DNA of 64,000 nucleotides. It comes from Pseudomonas sp. MWU16-30317 (GTDB taxonomy: Bacteria > Pseudomonadota > Gammaproteobacteria > Pseudomonadales > Pseudomonadaceae). The notes under the pieces are model-generated. The model saw only the letters and a list, made by a program, of their open reading frames with translations. It had not been told where the DNA came from and made no database searches. The number at the start of each line of letters is the position of its first letter. Position 1 is the first letter of the stretch. Both the position numbers and the translations under genes were made by a program. The stretch lies in NCBI RefSeq assembly GCF_020515695.1, contig NZ_JAIWJA010000002.1:682001-746000 (forward strand), given 5' to 3'. This document shows, in pieces, positions 10,037 through 19,767 of the stretch.

Positions 10037-10750
10037 TTAGCTGCCTTTAACAGTCTTGCCGTCCACCGTGCCTTCCTTGAGCATGATGTTGTATTCCTTG
10101 CCGTCCTTTTCAACCTGTTGCAGGCGCACCAGCAGGTAGTTCCAGTCCTTGGCGAACCACAACACGGTAGTGCGCTGATTCTGTGTCGGATCGCGCACGC
10201 GCTCGACCTTCACGGCGTCAACCTGACCGGCTTCAGTCGCGACCTTCTCGGTGCCTAGCACGCGGAAATCATAGGTGTCGACGTCGCCGCCATCGACCAC
10301 TTGGTAATTCATGGCCTTTTTGCCCGCAGCAACGTCACGCTGCAGCGCCAGCTGGTAGGTCGACTTGTCGAGCATGCCGGCATTGAGCGTAACCTTCACG
10401 GCGTCGCCGCGATCGGTGCCGGTGACCGTCTTGGTGCTCCAGTCGAAGTCCAGATCGGTCTTCTTGGCCTTGCCCAGGCCCCCGCGTTCGAAGTGATAGC
10501 TTTGCGGCAGCAGGGCGTCCTTGTCCAACTTGATGACGCTGCTTTCGTTGAGATTGGCGATCATCATCGACGCCTGGAAGTTGAGGGTCCAGGTGCCGTC
10601 ACCGTTGGACTTGAGCTCGCGAGACGCCGTGCCGCTCATGGGCAGTTGCTTCCAGTCGGCGGTGTAGCTGGCGGAGAAGGGCTTGAGGTCTGCGGCCTGA
10701 ACAGCCGGCAGCGTGAACAATGCAAGAGCGAGCAGCAGAGCGCGACGCAT
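10037..10750 (-). CDS. DUF3108 domain exported protein
   Basis: 237 residues with a Sec signal peptide (MRRALLLALALFTLPAVQA, cleaved after about residue 19). The mature part fits DUF3108: FSASYTADWKQLPMSGTASR, then alternating strands ending in WFAKDWNYLLVRLQQVEKDGK. Members are periplasmic and of unknown function. It begins only eight bases after the purN stop, so it is probably read from the purM promoter. Location downstream of purN is common in Pseudomonas. Confidence 0.9.
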   Translation of the reverse strand: MRRALLLALALFTLPAVQAADLKPFSASYTADWKQLPMSGTASRELKSNGDGTWTLNFQASMMIANLNESSVIKLDKDALLPQSYHFERGGLGKAKKTDLDFDWSTKTVTGTDRGDAVKVTLNAGMLDKSTYQLALQRDVAAGKKAMNYQVVDGGDVDTYDFRVLGTEKVATEAGQVDAVKVERVRDPTQNQRTTVLWFAKDWNYLLVRLQQVEKDGKEYNIMLKEGTVDGKTVKGS

Positions 10751-10758
10751 AGAATCTC

Positions 10759-11418
10759 CTAAAGTCGAATCGAATGACCACTGGCCGGAAGGCGCTTGCC
10801 GTCAAGCATGGCACCCTGTTCGTCGAGGCACAATCGGCCCTCGGCAAACCAGCGTATGGCCAGCGGGTAAATCTGATGTTCCTGGGCGTGCACGCGTTGC
10901 GCCAGTGATTGCGGCGTATCGTGCGCGGCGACCGGCACTACGGCCTGTACGACCAACGGTCCGCCATCGAGTTCCTCGGTGACGAAGTGCACGCTGCAGC
11001 CATGCTCGGCATCGCCGGCATCGAGCGCCCGTTGGTGAGTGTGCAGGCCCTTGTACTTGGGCAGCAGGGAAGGGTGGATGTTGAGCAGGCGGCCCTGATA
11101 GTGCCGCACGAAGGCCGGGCTGAGGATGCGCATGAAGCCGGCCAGCACAACCAGATCGGCATCGAAACTGTCGATCAGCGCTACCAGGGCGGCGTCGAAG
11201 GCCTCGCGACCCTCGAAACCGGTGTGCTCCAGCACCCGCGCGGCGATACCTGCATCGCGGGCGCGCTGCAGGCCGAGGGCATCGGCGCGGTTGGAAATCA
11301 CCGCGCTGATGCGTGCCGGGTGAGCCGCATCCGATGCGAGCCCGATGCTGTCGATCAGGGCTTGCAGGTTGCTGCCGGTGCCTGACAGCAGCACCACAAC
11401 GTTGCAGGTTGCCGGCAT
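10759..11418 (-). CDS. purN: Phosphoribosylglycinamide formyltransferase (GART)
   Basis: 219 residues. Third step of de novo purine synthesis: transfers the formyl group of 10-formyl-THF to GAR. Visible: the phosphate loop VVLLSGTGSNLQALIDS at the N terminus, the catalytic NIHPSLLPKYKGLHTH motif (Asn and His), and the HFVTEELDGGPLVVQ motif with the catalytic Asp. The ATG at 11418 overlaps the purM stop codon (TGATG), so the two genes are coupled. An upstream extension of the frame inside purM is ignored. Confidence 0.96.
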   Translation of the reverse strand: MPATCNVVVLLSGTGSNLQALIDSIGLASDAAHPARISAVISNRADALGLQRARDAGIAARVLEHTGFEGREAFDAALVALIDSFDADLVVLAGFMRILSPAFVRHYQGRLLNIHPSLLPKYKGLHTHQRALDAGDAEHGCSVHFVTEELDGGPLVVQAVVPVAAHDTPQSLAQRVHAQEHQIYPLAIRWFAEGRLCLDEQGAMLDGKRLPASGHSIRL

Positions 11419-12476
11419 CAGTGAGCCTTGACGTTCTTCAGCTCGACCTGCGCAGCGCCTTCGGCAGCAATGCCGATTTCGCCGATGACCCATGGCTGTT
11501 CGCCTGCAGCGCGCAGGCTGGCCAGGGATTTTTCGACATCGGCCTGGGCCACGCAGATGACCATGCCGACGCCGCAGTTGAGCACGCGGTGCATCTCGTG
11601 CTCATCGACGTTGCCCTGCTGCTGCAGCCAGTCGAATACCGCCGGACGCTGCCAGCTGGCCACGTCGACCACGGCCTGGGCGCCCTTTGGCAGCACGCGC
11701 GGGATATTGTCCAGCAGACCGCCGCCAGTGATGTGGGCCATGGCCTTGACCGCGCCGGTGTCCTTGATCAGTTGCAGCAGTTGCTTGACGTAGATGCGCG
11801 TTGGCGCCATCAGCAGGTCGGTCAGCGGCTTGCCGTCGAGCTGGAGGCTCTCGATGTCGGCGCCGGCGACTTCGATGATCTTGCGGATCAGCGAGTAACC
11901 GTTGGAGTGCGGGCCGGACGATGGCAGGGCGATCAGCGCGTCGCCAGCGGCGACCTTGGAGCCGTCAATGATCTCGGCCTTTTCCACGACACCGACGCAG
12001 AAGCCGGCCAGGTCGTAGTCTTCGCCTTCGTACATGCCAGGCATTTCGGCGGTTTCGCCGCCTACCAGCGAGCAGCCCGCCAGTTCGCAACCAGCGCCAA
12101 TGCCGGTAACTACGTCAGCGGCGGTGTCGACATTGAGCTTGCCGGTGGCGTAGTAGTCGAGGAAGAACAGCGGCTCGGCACCGCAGACCACCAGGTCGTT
12201 GACGCACATGGCCACCAGATCGATGCCGATGGTGTCGTGGCGGTTGAGGTTCAGCGCCAGGCGCAGCTTGGTGCCGACGCCGTCGGTACCGGAGACCAGT
12301 ACGGGCTGCTTGTAGCCGGCCGGGATTTCACAGAGGGCGCCAAAACCGCCCAGGCCGCCCATGACTTCGGGGCGCGCGGTGCGCTTGGCGACGCCTTTGA
12401 TGCGTTCGACCAATGCTTCGCCGGCGTCGATGTCTACACCGGCGTCCTTGTAGCTCAGGGAGGGTTGCTTGCTCAT
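11418..12476 (-). CDS. purM: Phosphoribosylformylglycinamidine cyclo-ligase (AIR synthetase)
   Basis: 352 residues, the family length. Fifth step of purine synthesis. It starts [20 protein letters not shown]; the SYKDAGVDI motif, [15 protein letters not shown], and the metal/nucleotide-binding [11 protein letters not shown] region are standard for PurM. First gene of the minus-strand purM-purN-DUF3108 unit, with the divergent DUF2066 gene about 300 bases away. Confidence 0.97.
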   Translation of the reverse strand: MSKQPSLSYKDAGVDIDAGEALVERIKGVAKRTARPEVMGGLGGFGALCEIPAGYKQPVLVSGTDGVGTKLRLALNLNRHDTIGIDLVAMCVNDLVVCGAEPLFFLDYYATGKLNVDTAADVVTGIGAGCELAGCSLVGGETAEMPGMYEGEDYDLAGFCVGVVEKAEIIDGSKVAAGDALIALPSSGPHSNGYSLIRKIIEVAGADIESLQLDGKPLTDLLMAPTRIYVKQLLQLIKDTGAVKAMAHITGGGLLDNIPRVLPKGAQAVVDVASWQRPAVFDWLQQQGNVDEHEMHRVLNCGVGMVICVAQADVEKSLASLRAAGEQPWVIGEIGIAAEGAAQVELKNVKAH

Positions 12477-12782
12477 GATCCAGGCCTTTTTAGAGGGAGG
12501 GATTCGGGAATACGACCGCGACGGGCAAAGGGGCCTTGTGCGCACGAGGCGCAAACGGGCCGGCTCGGGTCATCGTCGGTCTGCGAAGGCGCGCGATTTT
12601 ATCAGGCTTGCCGGTTAGCGGCCATCCTCAGGCCGACGGCAGGGGTGGATTATTTTCCCCGCGGGCCACTGCAGCGATGGGGTGGACACAAGGTTTACGA
12701 ATTCTTTTATTGGCTAGCTGAATGAATTGCGGGAAAGTGTGGTCACAAAGCACAGTCCGCTTCTGCCCGTCGGGAATCCTTC
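12477..12782. other. Divergent intergenic region, purM / DUF2066
   Basis: A gap of 306 bases between two divergent start codons. It must hold the promoters of both. I see no riboswitch-like fold, no REP element and no credible ORF. Confidence 0.5.
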
Positions 12783-13829
12783 ATGCGTCTGCACCACTAT
12801 CTGTTTGCCAGCTGTCTATCCGTATTGAGTCTGTCCAGCCATGCCGAGGTGGTTGCCAACCTGTATCAGGTCCAGGAACCCGTCGCTAGCCAGACCCCGG
12901 ATGAGCGCACCCAGGCCATCCAGCGTGCCCTCGAAACCCTGGTGCTGCGCCTGACCGGCGATCCCAAGGCCATCAACAGCCCGGGGCTGGCTTCGGTAAA
13001 AGGCGATACCCAGCAGATCATCAGCCAGTACGGCTACGACGCCGGCCCGCCGCAATCCCTGCAAGTCGATTTCGACCCCGTCAGCACCGACAAGGCCCTG
13101 CGCGGCGCCGGGCTGGCGATGTGGGGCAACAACCGGCCGGTGATTCTCGGCTGGTGGCTCAACGAAAACACCGACGGCGCCAGCCTGGTCGGCGATGGCC
13201 AGGCCACGGCACAACCGCTGCGTACCGCAGCCCGCCACCGTGGCCTGCCGTTGCGTCTGCCGCTGGCCGACCTTAGCGAGCAATTGGTCGGCACCGCGAA
13301 GAATCTCGAAGGCACCGATCCTGCGCCGCTGCAAAGCGCCTCCGAGCGCTACGGTGCCGATGCCCTGCTGGCGGTGCATGCCAGCCAGAACGGCGACAAA
13401 TGGCAGGCCAAATGGCGGCTGTGGCTGGGCGGGCAGAAGGAGCTGGGCACCAGCGAAGGCGCCGATCAGGCCACGTTGGCCGATGCGGTGATGCTGGCGG
13501 TGAGCGAGCGCCTGGCGCCGCGCTACGTAGCCAAGCCCGGAGCCTCGGCCGACCTGACCGTGGAGATCGGCGGCATGACCCTTGATCATTACGCCGAGAT
13601 GGGCCGCCTGCTCGAGCCTTTTGGCGGGCAGATCAAGAGCGTCAATGGCGACAGTGTGACCTATAAGGTTACCGCCAGTGCCGACCAGATTCGTTCGCAG
13701 ATGACCTTGGCCAAGTTGCATGAAGTGCAGCCTGCGGCGCCAGTCCCGGTTGCCGCGCCAGTGCCACCCGCGGCGCCCGCTCCAGTAGCTCCGGCGGCGT
13801 CCGCGAACGACCTGCACTTTCACTATTGA
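12783..13829 (+). CDS. DUF2066 domain exported protein
   Basis: 348 residues. A signal peptide (about 1-21, MRLHHYLFASCLSVLSLSSHA) precedes a DUF2066 body that starts VVANLYQVQEPVASQ and includes RAGLA-like and NRPVILGWWLNE motifs. The C terminus (about 310-345) is an Ala/Pro/Val-rich tail. Function unknown; the gene sits between purM and the perM-hda pair in many Pseudomonas, which is the only clue to its role. Confidence 0.9.
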   Translation: MRLHHYLFASCLSVLSLSSHAEVVANLYQVQEPVASQTPDERTQAIQRALETLVLRLTGDPKAINSPGLASVKGDTQQIISQYGYDAGPPQSLQVDFDPVSTDKALRGAGLAMWGNNRPVILGWWLNENTDGASLVGDGQATAQPLRTAARHRGLPLRLPLADLSEQLVGTAKNLEGTDPAPLQSASERYGADALLAVHASQNGDKWQAKWRLWLGGQKELGTSEGADQATLADAVMLAVSERLAPRYVAKPGASADLTVEIGGMTLDHYAEMGRLLEPFGGQIKSVNGDSVTYKVTASADQIRSQMTLAKLHEVQPAAPVPVAAPVPPAAPAPVAPAASANDLHFHY

Positions 13830-13837
13830 CTACATCC

Positions 13838-13863
13838 CCCTGTGAGTGCGGGCTTGCTCGACC
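13838..13863. repeat. Single REP element
   Basis: CTGTGAGTGCGGGCTTGCTCG: one REP half-element squeezed between the DUF2066 gene and the permease gene. Confidence 0.55.
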
Positions 13864-13887
13864 TTTGATGAACAAATGGAAATACAA

Positions 13888-14961
13888 ATGACCGACATGC
13901 GTCGCTGGTTCTGGTTAGGTGCGGTGCTGCTGCTGTGTGCCTTCGTCTACCTGTTGCACCCTATTCTTACGCCATTCCTGATTGCCATCCTGCTCGCCTA
14001 CATGGGCGACCCGTTGGCCGATCGGCTTGAAAAGCTCAAGCTGTCGCGCACCCTCAGCGTGGTAGTGGTGTTCGCCTTCTTTACTTTGATCGTCGTCATC
14101 GCCCTGGCAGTCCTGGTGCCGATGCTGGCCAAACAGTTGATCAGCCTCTACCAGCTCGCGCCACAGATGCTTGACTGGCTGCAGCAGACCGCCTTGCCGT
14201 GGGTGCAATCCCATGTCGGCCTGAGTGACGGCTTCTGGAAGTTCGACAAGATCAAAGCGGCCATTTCCGAGCACATGGGCCAGACTGGCGACATCGTCGG
14301 CGTGGTACTGGCGCAAGCCACCACCTCCACCCTGGCGCTGATCGGCTGGCTGACCAACCTTGTACTGATCCCGGTAGTGGGCTTCTATCTGCTGCGTGAC
14401 TGGGATGTGATGATGGCCAAGATCCGCAGCCTGCTGCCACGCCATCGCGAAGATCAAGTCGTCAATCTGGCTGGCGAGTGTCACGAGGTGCTGGGGGCGT
14501 TCATTCGCGGCCAATTGCTGGTGATGGTTGCGCTGGGCTTCATCTATGCGGGTGGCCTGATGCTGGTCGGTCTCGACCTGGGCCTGTTGATCGGTATGGT
14601 GGCGGGTCTGGCGGCGATCGTGCCGTACATGGGCTTCATCATCGGCATCGGTTCGGCAATCATCGCTGGGCTGTTCCAGTTTGGCCTCGACCCGACCCAC
14701 ATGGCCGGTATCGCTGCGGTGTTCATGGTCGGTCAGCTGCTTGAAGGCATGGTCCTGACGCCATTGCTGGTAGGCGATCGCATCGGGCTGCATCCGGTGG
14801 CGGTGATCTTCGCCATCCTTGCTGGGGGTGAATTGTTCGGCTTCACTGGAGTATTACTGGCCTTGCCGGTCGCCGCAGTGATCATGGTGCTGGTGCGTCA
14901 CGTCCACGACCTCTATAAAGAGTCGGACATCTACGGTGGCGGTGAAGACCCTGAGCTATAA
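13888..14961 (+). CDS. AI-2E family transporter / PerM-like permease
   Basis: About 357 residues with seven to eight predicted membrane helices: a paired N-terminal set (LGAVLLLCAFVYLLHPILTP), a soluble helical insert (about 90-150), and the family motifs GFYLLRDWD, FIRGQLLVM and GLAAIVPYMGFIIGIG. The start is either 13876 or 13888; I chose 13888 because MTDMRRWFWLG matches the family N terminus. Members export small molecules or act as Na+/H+ antiporters; the substrate here cannot be read from sequence. hda follows. Confidence 0.9.
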   Translation: MTDMRRWFWLGAVLLLCAFVYLLHPILTPFLIAILLAYMGDPLADRLEKLKLSRTLSVVVVFAFFTLIVVIALAVLVPMLAKQLISLYQLAPQMLDWLQQTALPWVQSHVGLSDGFWKFDKIKAAISEHMGQTGDIVGVVLAQATTSTLALIGWLTNLVLIPVVGFYLLRDWDVMMAKIRSLLPRHREDQVVNLAGECHEVLGAFIRGQLLVMVALGFIYAGGLMLVGLDLGLLIGMVAGLAAIVPYMGFIIGIGSAIIAGLFQFGLDPTHMAGIAAVFMVGQLLEGMVLTPLLVGDRIGLHPVAVIFAILAGGELFGFTGVLLALPVAAVIMVLVRHVHDLYKESDIYGGGEDPEL

Positions 14962-15100
14962 AGCCTGAAGGGGTGAGCTGCTCTCGCAAACCTTTGATTT
15001 TGCTTGTGGTCTGCCGCATTGTGCGTCTAGCGCGAGGGGTATAGACTTTGCCCACTTCATCCAGAGGCCCTTTGCGGCTCGCCAGAGCCGTTCAGCCAGC

Positions 15101-15805
15101 ATGAAACCGATTCAGCTGCCCTTGGGTGTGCGTCTGCGCGACGACGCCACCTTTGTCAATTACTACCCAGGTGCCAACGCGGCAGCCCTCGGCTATGTCG
15201 AGCGTTTATGCGAGGCCGATGCCGGCTGGACCGAAAGCCTCATCTACTTGTGGGGCAAGCATGGGGTAGGGCGCACTCATCTGTTGCAGGCCGCGTGCTT
15301 GCGCTTCGAGCAAATGGGCGAGCCGGCGGTTTACCTGCCGCTGGCGCAACTGATGGACCGCGGCGTCGAGCTGCTCGACAACCTGGAGCAATACGAGCTG
15401 GTCTGCCTCGATGACCTGCAAGCGGTAGCGGGCCGCGCCGATTGGGAAGAGGCGCTGTTCCATCTGTTCAATCGCCTGCGTGACAGCGGTCGGCGCTTGC
15501 TCATCGCGGCGTCCCATTCGCCGCGCGAATTGCCGGTAAAGCTGGCTGACCTCAAGTCGCGCCTAACCCTTGCGTTGATTTTCCAGATGCGCCCATTGTC
15601 GGACGAAGACAAATTGCGTGCCCTACAACTGCGCGCTTCACGTCGCGGCCTGCACCTGACTGACGAAGTCGGGCACTTCATCCTCACCCGCGGCACCCGC
15701 AGCATGAGTGCGCTGTTCGACCTGCTCGAACGGCTGGACCAGGCATCCCTGCAAGCGCAGCGCAAGCTGACCATCCCCTTCCTCAAGGAAACACTGGGCT
15801 GGTAA
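15101..15805 (+). CDS. hda: DnaA-homologous regulator Hda
   Basis: 234 residues. An AAA+ DnaA-like ATPase domain without the DnaA DNA-binding domain. It starts with the clamp-binding segment MKPIQLPLGVRL (the QLPLG motif binds the beta clamp). It then shows a Walker-A-like WGKHGVGRTHLLQA, Walker B LVCLDDLQAVAG and sensor regions. In Gram-negative bacteria Hda with the clamp stimulates DnaA-ATP hydrolysis (RIDA) and prevents over-initiation of replication. The Walker A Lys-Ser is replaced by Arg-Thr, as I recall for other Pseudomonas Hda, which should be checked. Confidence 0.93.
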   Translation: MKPIQLPLGVRLRDDATFVNYYPGANAAALGYVERLCEADAGWTESLIYLWGKHGVGRTHLLQAACLRFEQMGEPAVYLPLAQLMDRGVELLDNLEQYELVCLDDLQAVAGRADWEEALFHLFNRLRDSGRRLLIAASHSPRELPVKLADLKSRLTLALIFQMRPLSDEDKLRALQLRASRRGLHLTDEVGHFILTRGTRSMSALFDLLERLDQASLQAQRKLTIPFLKETLGW

Positions 15806-16242
15806 CGGCGCCATGTCGAGGAAATTCGTCGTCACCCCGAGAGTTGGCCTGGACCTTGCTTTATGTCAAGGAGCCACTAGGCTGCTGTTACCGTTTTTCT
15901 GGCGTTTCCCCCTGACAAACCCGTTTCTTAGAAGTTTTTTGCGCGCCCATCGATTCAAACAATCTATGGACCTTTGCGGTGAAACCGCGACGTAGAGCGT
16001 TTTCAATGGATTGACGTCAAAACCCGAATAGGTATTGGCGCCTCGACGCTTGGTGATTTCGTCAGTCATATCAAGTCAATGGCCAGTGTTTCTGCGGCTT
16101 TGCGCGAGGTATGGGCTGTGGGCAGGCGGGTTAGATGTCACCGCGAAACCGTTGAGTCACAAAATGTTCGATTGAATTTGCAAATGACGACGATAAAAGG
16201 CAATATCGCCACTTCTTAATTTTCTTACCCACGGTCGTGCCC
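15806..16242. other. Intergenic region without recognised genes
   Basis: 437 bases between hda and the first NlpC/P60 lipoprotein gene. There is a small GCGGT-GAA-ACCGC hairpin near 15976-15988 without a T-run. It probably holds the promoter of the lipoprotein pair. I see no ORF or RNA gene I would defend. Confidence 0.4.
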
Positions 16243-16917
16243 ATGCTTGCTCGCTTAGCACCCCTCGTGCCCATTGCACTTGTTACCCTGCTCGCAGGTT
16301 GCGCCGCCCAGTCACCGGTGTCGCAACAGCAGGTTACAGATCCAGTCATCGCGCAATCTTCAATCCACGCGCAGTCCCAGACTCAAGGCCACGGCCGCAG
16401 CAGCTCGATCGCTTCCGCCAACGCTTCCTCCGTATTCGAAGACGAAATCGCCACCGAGAACGAACTGGCGCGTTTCTCCAGCAACAACGCCTACCAGATG
16501 CCAGCCTTGGCTGACAGTATCCTGGAACGCGGCAAATCGCTGATCGGTACTCGCTACCGCACAGGTGGTTCTACCGAAAAAGGCTTCGATTGCAGCGGTT
16601 TCATCGGTTATCTGTTTCGTGAAGAGGCCGGCATGACCTTGCCGCGTTCCACGCGCGAAATGATCAACGTCAAGGCGCCGCTGGTAGCGCGCAACAGCCT
16701 CAAGCCGGGCGATCTGCTGTTCTTCAGCACCCGCGGGCGTGGCCGTGTCAGCCATGCCGCGATCTACCTGGGCGACGATCAGTTCATCCACTCCAGCAGT
16801 CATCGCAGCGGCGGCGTCCGTATCGACAGCCTCGACGACGCCTACTGGAGCAAGACCTTCATCGAGGCCAAACGCGCCTTGGCGATGGCGCCGACTACCG
16901 TGATTTCGCGCAAATAA
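16243..16917 (+). CDS. NlpC/P60 family peptidoglycan endopeptidase lipoprotein
   Basis: 224 residues. A lipoprotein signal with lipobox LLAGCAAQ (Cys about residue 20) is followed by a Ser/Gln-rich linker. The NlpC/P60 domain (about 95-215) has the catalytic Cys in GFDCSGFIGYLF, His in RVSHAAIYLG and the third polar residue HSSSHRSGG. It should cut cell-wall stem peptides from the outer membrane or periplasmic face. The ATG at 16243 is preferred to a GTG two codons earlier. A shorter paralogue follows. Confidence 0.92.
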   Translation: MLARLAPLVPIALVTLLAGCAAQSPVSQQQVTDPVIAQSSIHAQSQTQGHGRSSSIASANASSVFEDEIATENELARFSSNNAYQMPALADSILERGKSLIGTRYRTGGSTEKGFDCSGFIGYLFREEAGMTLPRSTREMINVKAPLVARNSLKPGDLLFFSTRGRGRVSHAAIYLGDDQFIHSSSHRSGGVRIDSLDDAYWSKTFIEAKRALAMAPTTVISRK

Positions 16918-17040
16918 ATCACGGCTGTTAACACAGGCAATACCAACGAGCGACGGGGCTGACTACCTTCGTCGCTTACGTGTTTTCAGGTTTCAGGCTT
17001 CGAGCTGTTTTCTTCGGCAGTTGGATCAGGATGTTCTGCT

Positions 17041-17574
17041 ATGTCGTATTGCGCCCGTTTCTCGCTGTTGCTGGTGATTGCCTTGTTGGGTGCCTGCGCC
17101 AGTGCGCCGCCGCCCTCTGCGCCGCGTGTGGTTCAACAGCCGGTCATAACCTACCCCACAGAATTCGCTCCTGCCGCAGATGACGTGTTGTTCCGCGCAC
17201 TCGGGCTGGTAGGCACGCCTTATCGTTGGGGCGGCAATACCCCTGATTCGGGTTTCGATTGCAGTGGCCTGATCGGCTTCGTCTACCGCGATGCGGCCCA
17301 TATCGCCCTGCCGCGTACCACCCGCGACCTGGTGGGCATGCGCGCACCGCAGGTCGACAAGGCCTCGTTGCAGTCGGGGGATCTGGTGTTTTTCGCCACC
17401 GAAGGCTCGCAGGTGAGCCATGCCGGCATCTACGTGGGGGAGGGGCGCTTCGTCCATGCACCGGCCACGGGCGGCACGGTGCGTCTCGATTACCTGAACA
17501 ATCCGTACTGGGCCCGCACTTATCGCGATGCCAAGCGCGTGCTGCAACCGGAGCATATCGCGCGCAATCCCTGA
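17041..17574 (+). CDS. NlpC/P60 family peptidoglycan endopeptidase lipoprotein (paralogue)
   Basis: 177 residues. Lipobox ALLGACASA (Cys about residue 19), a short Pro-rich linker, then NlpC/P60 with catalytic Cys in GFDCSGLIGFVYRD, His in VSHAGIYVG, and HAPATGG as third motif. It is a clear paralogue of the gene just upstream, sharing RYRxGGxTPxxGFDCSG-type sequence, and probably a tandem duplication. Both are likely to work on peptidoglycan stem peptides, like E. coli Spr (MepS). Confidence 0.92.
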   Translation: MSYCARFSLLLVIALLGACASAPPPSAPRVVQQPVITYPTEFAPAADDVLFRALGLVGTPYRWGGNTPDSGFDCSGLIGFVYRDAAHIALPRTTRDLVGMRAPQVDKASLQSGDLVFFATEGSQVSHAGIYVGEGRFVHAPATGGTVRLDYLNNPYWARTYRDAKRVLQPEHIARNP

Positions 17575-17649
17575 TCTTTCACGTTATGCATTGACGCCGC
17601 CTGCATGTTCGGCGGCGAAGGGGCCCTTAGTTATTACCGTTACCTTGCG

Positions 17650-19746
17650 TCATGCCCCCTGCTGCACGCTCTCCAGTAACCGCTGCGCCGACATCGGCCT
17701 GCCCAGCAGATAGCCTTGCAAGGTCGTGCAGCCCAATTGCGTGAGCATTTCCTGCTGCTCCGCAGTCTCCACCCCTTCGGCGACAATCCTCAGCCCCAGC
17801 GTCTTGCCCAGTGCGATGATCGCCGAAACGATGGCGGCATCGTCATTGTCTTGCGCCAGTTCGGTGACGAAGCCGCGGTCGATCTTCAGTTCATTGGCCG
17901 GTAGACGCTTGAGGTACAGCAGGCTCGAATAACCGGTACCGAAGTCATCGATGGAGATGCTGACCCCCAGCGCGGCCAGCTGATCGAGCACGATCAGCGC
18001 CGCCTCTGCATCGCGCATGGCGGTGGACTCGGTCACTTCCAGAGTCAGGAAGCGAGCCGGCAGGCCGTTGCTCAGCAAGGCATCGCGCACCACCTCGACC
18101 AGCCCCGGATGCGCCAACTGCACGGTCGATAGATTGACCGCAATGTTCCAGGCGCCATGACCCCGAGCATGCCACTCGCTCATCTGTCTGCAGGCTTCAT
18201 TGATCACCCAGTTGCCGATCAGCCCGGTGCGCTCGGCCAATGGCAGGAAGCGGTCCGGCGGCACCAACCCTTCACCCGGCCGTTCCCAGCGCAACAGGGC
18301 CTCGACGCCGGTCATCGGGCCATCGGGCGCGACCATCTTGGGTTGGAAGTGCAGCAGGAATTCATGTTGATCGAGGGCCTTGCGCAGGTCCTGTTGCAAC
18401 TGCAATTGCTGGTGCGCGTTGACGTTCATGGCGCTCTCGAAGAAGCAGTAGCAGTCGCGGCCTTGCTCCTTGGCATGGTACATGGCAGCGTCGGCGTTGA
18501 TCATCAGCTCATGATTGGTATCGCCGTCCTGGGGGAATATGGCGATGCCGATACTGGTGGACACGTGCACGGTCTGACGGCCGATGACGTAGGGCGAATG
18601 AATGCTCTCGACCAAGCGTTGGGCCAGGACGGCAGCGTCTTCCGGCTCGCCCGGATCGATCAGCACCACGAATTCGTCGCCGCCCAGACGCGCCACGGTA
18701 TCCTCGCCGCGTTTAGCGTTCTGAATGCGTTTTGCCACCTCGACCAGCAGCAAGTCACCCGTGTGATGGCCATAGACGTCGTTGACTGCCTTGAAGCCGT
18801 CCAGATCCATGAACAGCACGGCAAAATGGCTCTTCTGCCGCACTGCCTTGTGAATAGCCTGGTCCAGGCGGTCGTTGAGCAAGATACGGTTGGGCAAGCG
18901 CGTCAGGTTGTCGTGCAGTGCCAGTTGCACCAGTTCGCTGTTGGCGCGATCCAGCGAGGTCGCCAGCAGGCTGGTGCGCGCGTCGAGCATCGACACGATC
19001 AAGGCGATGGCGCACACCGCCAGGGTCACCACGATCACCAGCACCACCAGCCATTTGCTGTCGATGCCGTCGCCGGCAGCGCCGCAAATGCTGCCGACCG
19101 GGAACTGCGCAGCGGCCATGCCGGTGTAGTGCATGCCGACGATCGCCACGCCCATGATCAGCGAGGCCAGAAAACGCAACAACGTGATGTTTTTGCCTTC
19201 GCCGCGCAGGTGAAACGCAATCCACAACGCCGCACCCGAGGCAAGGATGGCGATCACCACAGACAGCGCGAACAGGGACTGAATGTACTGCACATCAGGG
19301 CTCATCAACAGCGCATGCATACCGGTGTAATGCATGGCGGCAATACCGATGCCCATCAACACCGCGCCACCCGCCAGACGTGCCAGGGGCAGGTCCTTCT
19401 GGCACACCAGCCACAGGGCAAACGCCGACGAAGCGATGGCGATCAGCAGCGACAGCCCGGTGAGCGTCAAGTCGTAGCCCAGGGCGATGGGCAGCCTGAA
19501 GGCGAGCATGCCGATAAAGTGCATCGACCACACACCCAGCCCCATGGCGAATGAGCCACCCATCAGCCACAACACCGAAGCCGTGCCTTGAGTGCGGGAC
19601 ACTCGCCCGGCCATGTTCAGCGCGGTATAGGAGGCAATGATCGCGACGATCAGGGAAAAGACCACATAAAGGCTGTTGTAACTGCTGGCAAGCATGGCGA
19701 CATCCGTATTCGGTACCCGACCCCCTTTTATCGGCGGGTTGGTCAT
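17650..19746 (-). CDS. MHYT-GGDEF-EAL membrane protein for cyclic-di-GMP turnover
   Basis: 698 residues. Seven N-terminal membrane helices form an MHYT sensor (about 20-240) with motifs WSMHFIGM (first copy, Phe-Ile variant), AAMHYTGMHA and VGMHYTGMAA, thought to bind copper and sense gases. A GGDEF domain (about 270-430) has the intact active site RLGGDEF. An EAL domain (about 445-690) has GVEALLRW, the DFGTGYSS loop and the late EGVET motif, so both cyclase and phosphodiesterase sites look complete. The relatives MucR of P. aeruginosa and YkoW share this architecture. Monocistronic, converging with the NlpC pair. Confidence 0.94.
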   Translation of the reverse strand: MTNPPIKGGRVPNTDVAMLASSYNSLYVVFSLIVAIIASYTALNMAGRVSRTQGTASVLWLMGGSFAMGLGVWSMHFIGMLAFRLPIALGYDLTLTGLSLLIAIASSAFALWLVCQKDLPLARLAGGAVLMGIGIAAMHYTGMHALLMSPDVQYIQSLFALSVVIAILASGAALWIAFHLRGEGKNITLLRFLASLIMGVAIVGMHYTGMAAAQFPVGSICGAAGDGIDSKWLVVLVIVVTLAVCAIALIVSMLDARTSLLATSLDRANSELVQLALHDNLTRLPNRILLNDRLDQAIHKAVRQKSHFAVLFMDLDGFKAVNDVYGHHTGDLLLVEVAKRIQNAKRGEDTVARLGGDEFVVLIDPGEPEDAAVLAQRLVESIHSPYVIGRQTVHVSTSIGIAIFPQDGDTNHELMINADAAMYHAKEQGRDCYCFFESAMNVNAHQQLQLQQDLRKALDQHEFLLHFQPKMVAPDGPMTGVEALLRWERPGEGLVPPDRFLPLAERTGLIGNWVINEACRQMSEWHARGHGAWNIAVNLSTVQLAHPGLVEVVRDALLSNGLPARFLTLEVTESTAMRDAEAALIVLDQLAALGVSISIDDFGTGYSSLLYLKRLPANELKIDRGFVTELAQDNDDAAIVSAIIALGKTLGLRIVAEGVETAEQQEMLTQLGCTTLQGYLLGRPMSAQRLLESVQQGA

Positions 19747-19767
19747 TCACTGAAGAGAGGCAGAGGG

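Noticed and set aside
11313..12725. 470-residue plus-strand frame opposite purM
   Set aside because: Antisense shadow of purM.
18157..19554. 465-residue plus-strand frame opposite the MHYT-GGDEF-EAL gene
   Set aside because: The minus-strand protein has complete MHYT, GGDEF and EAL motifs; the plus frame is His/Gln-rich noise.
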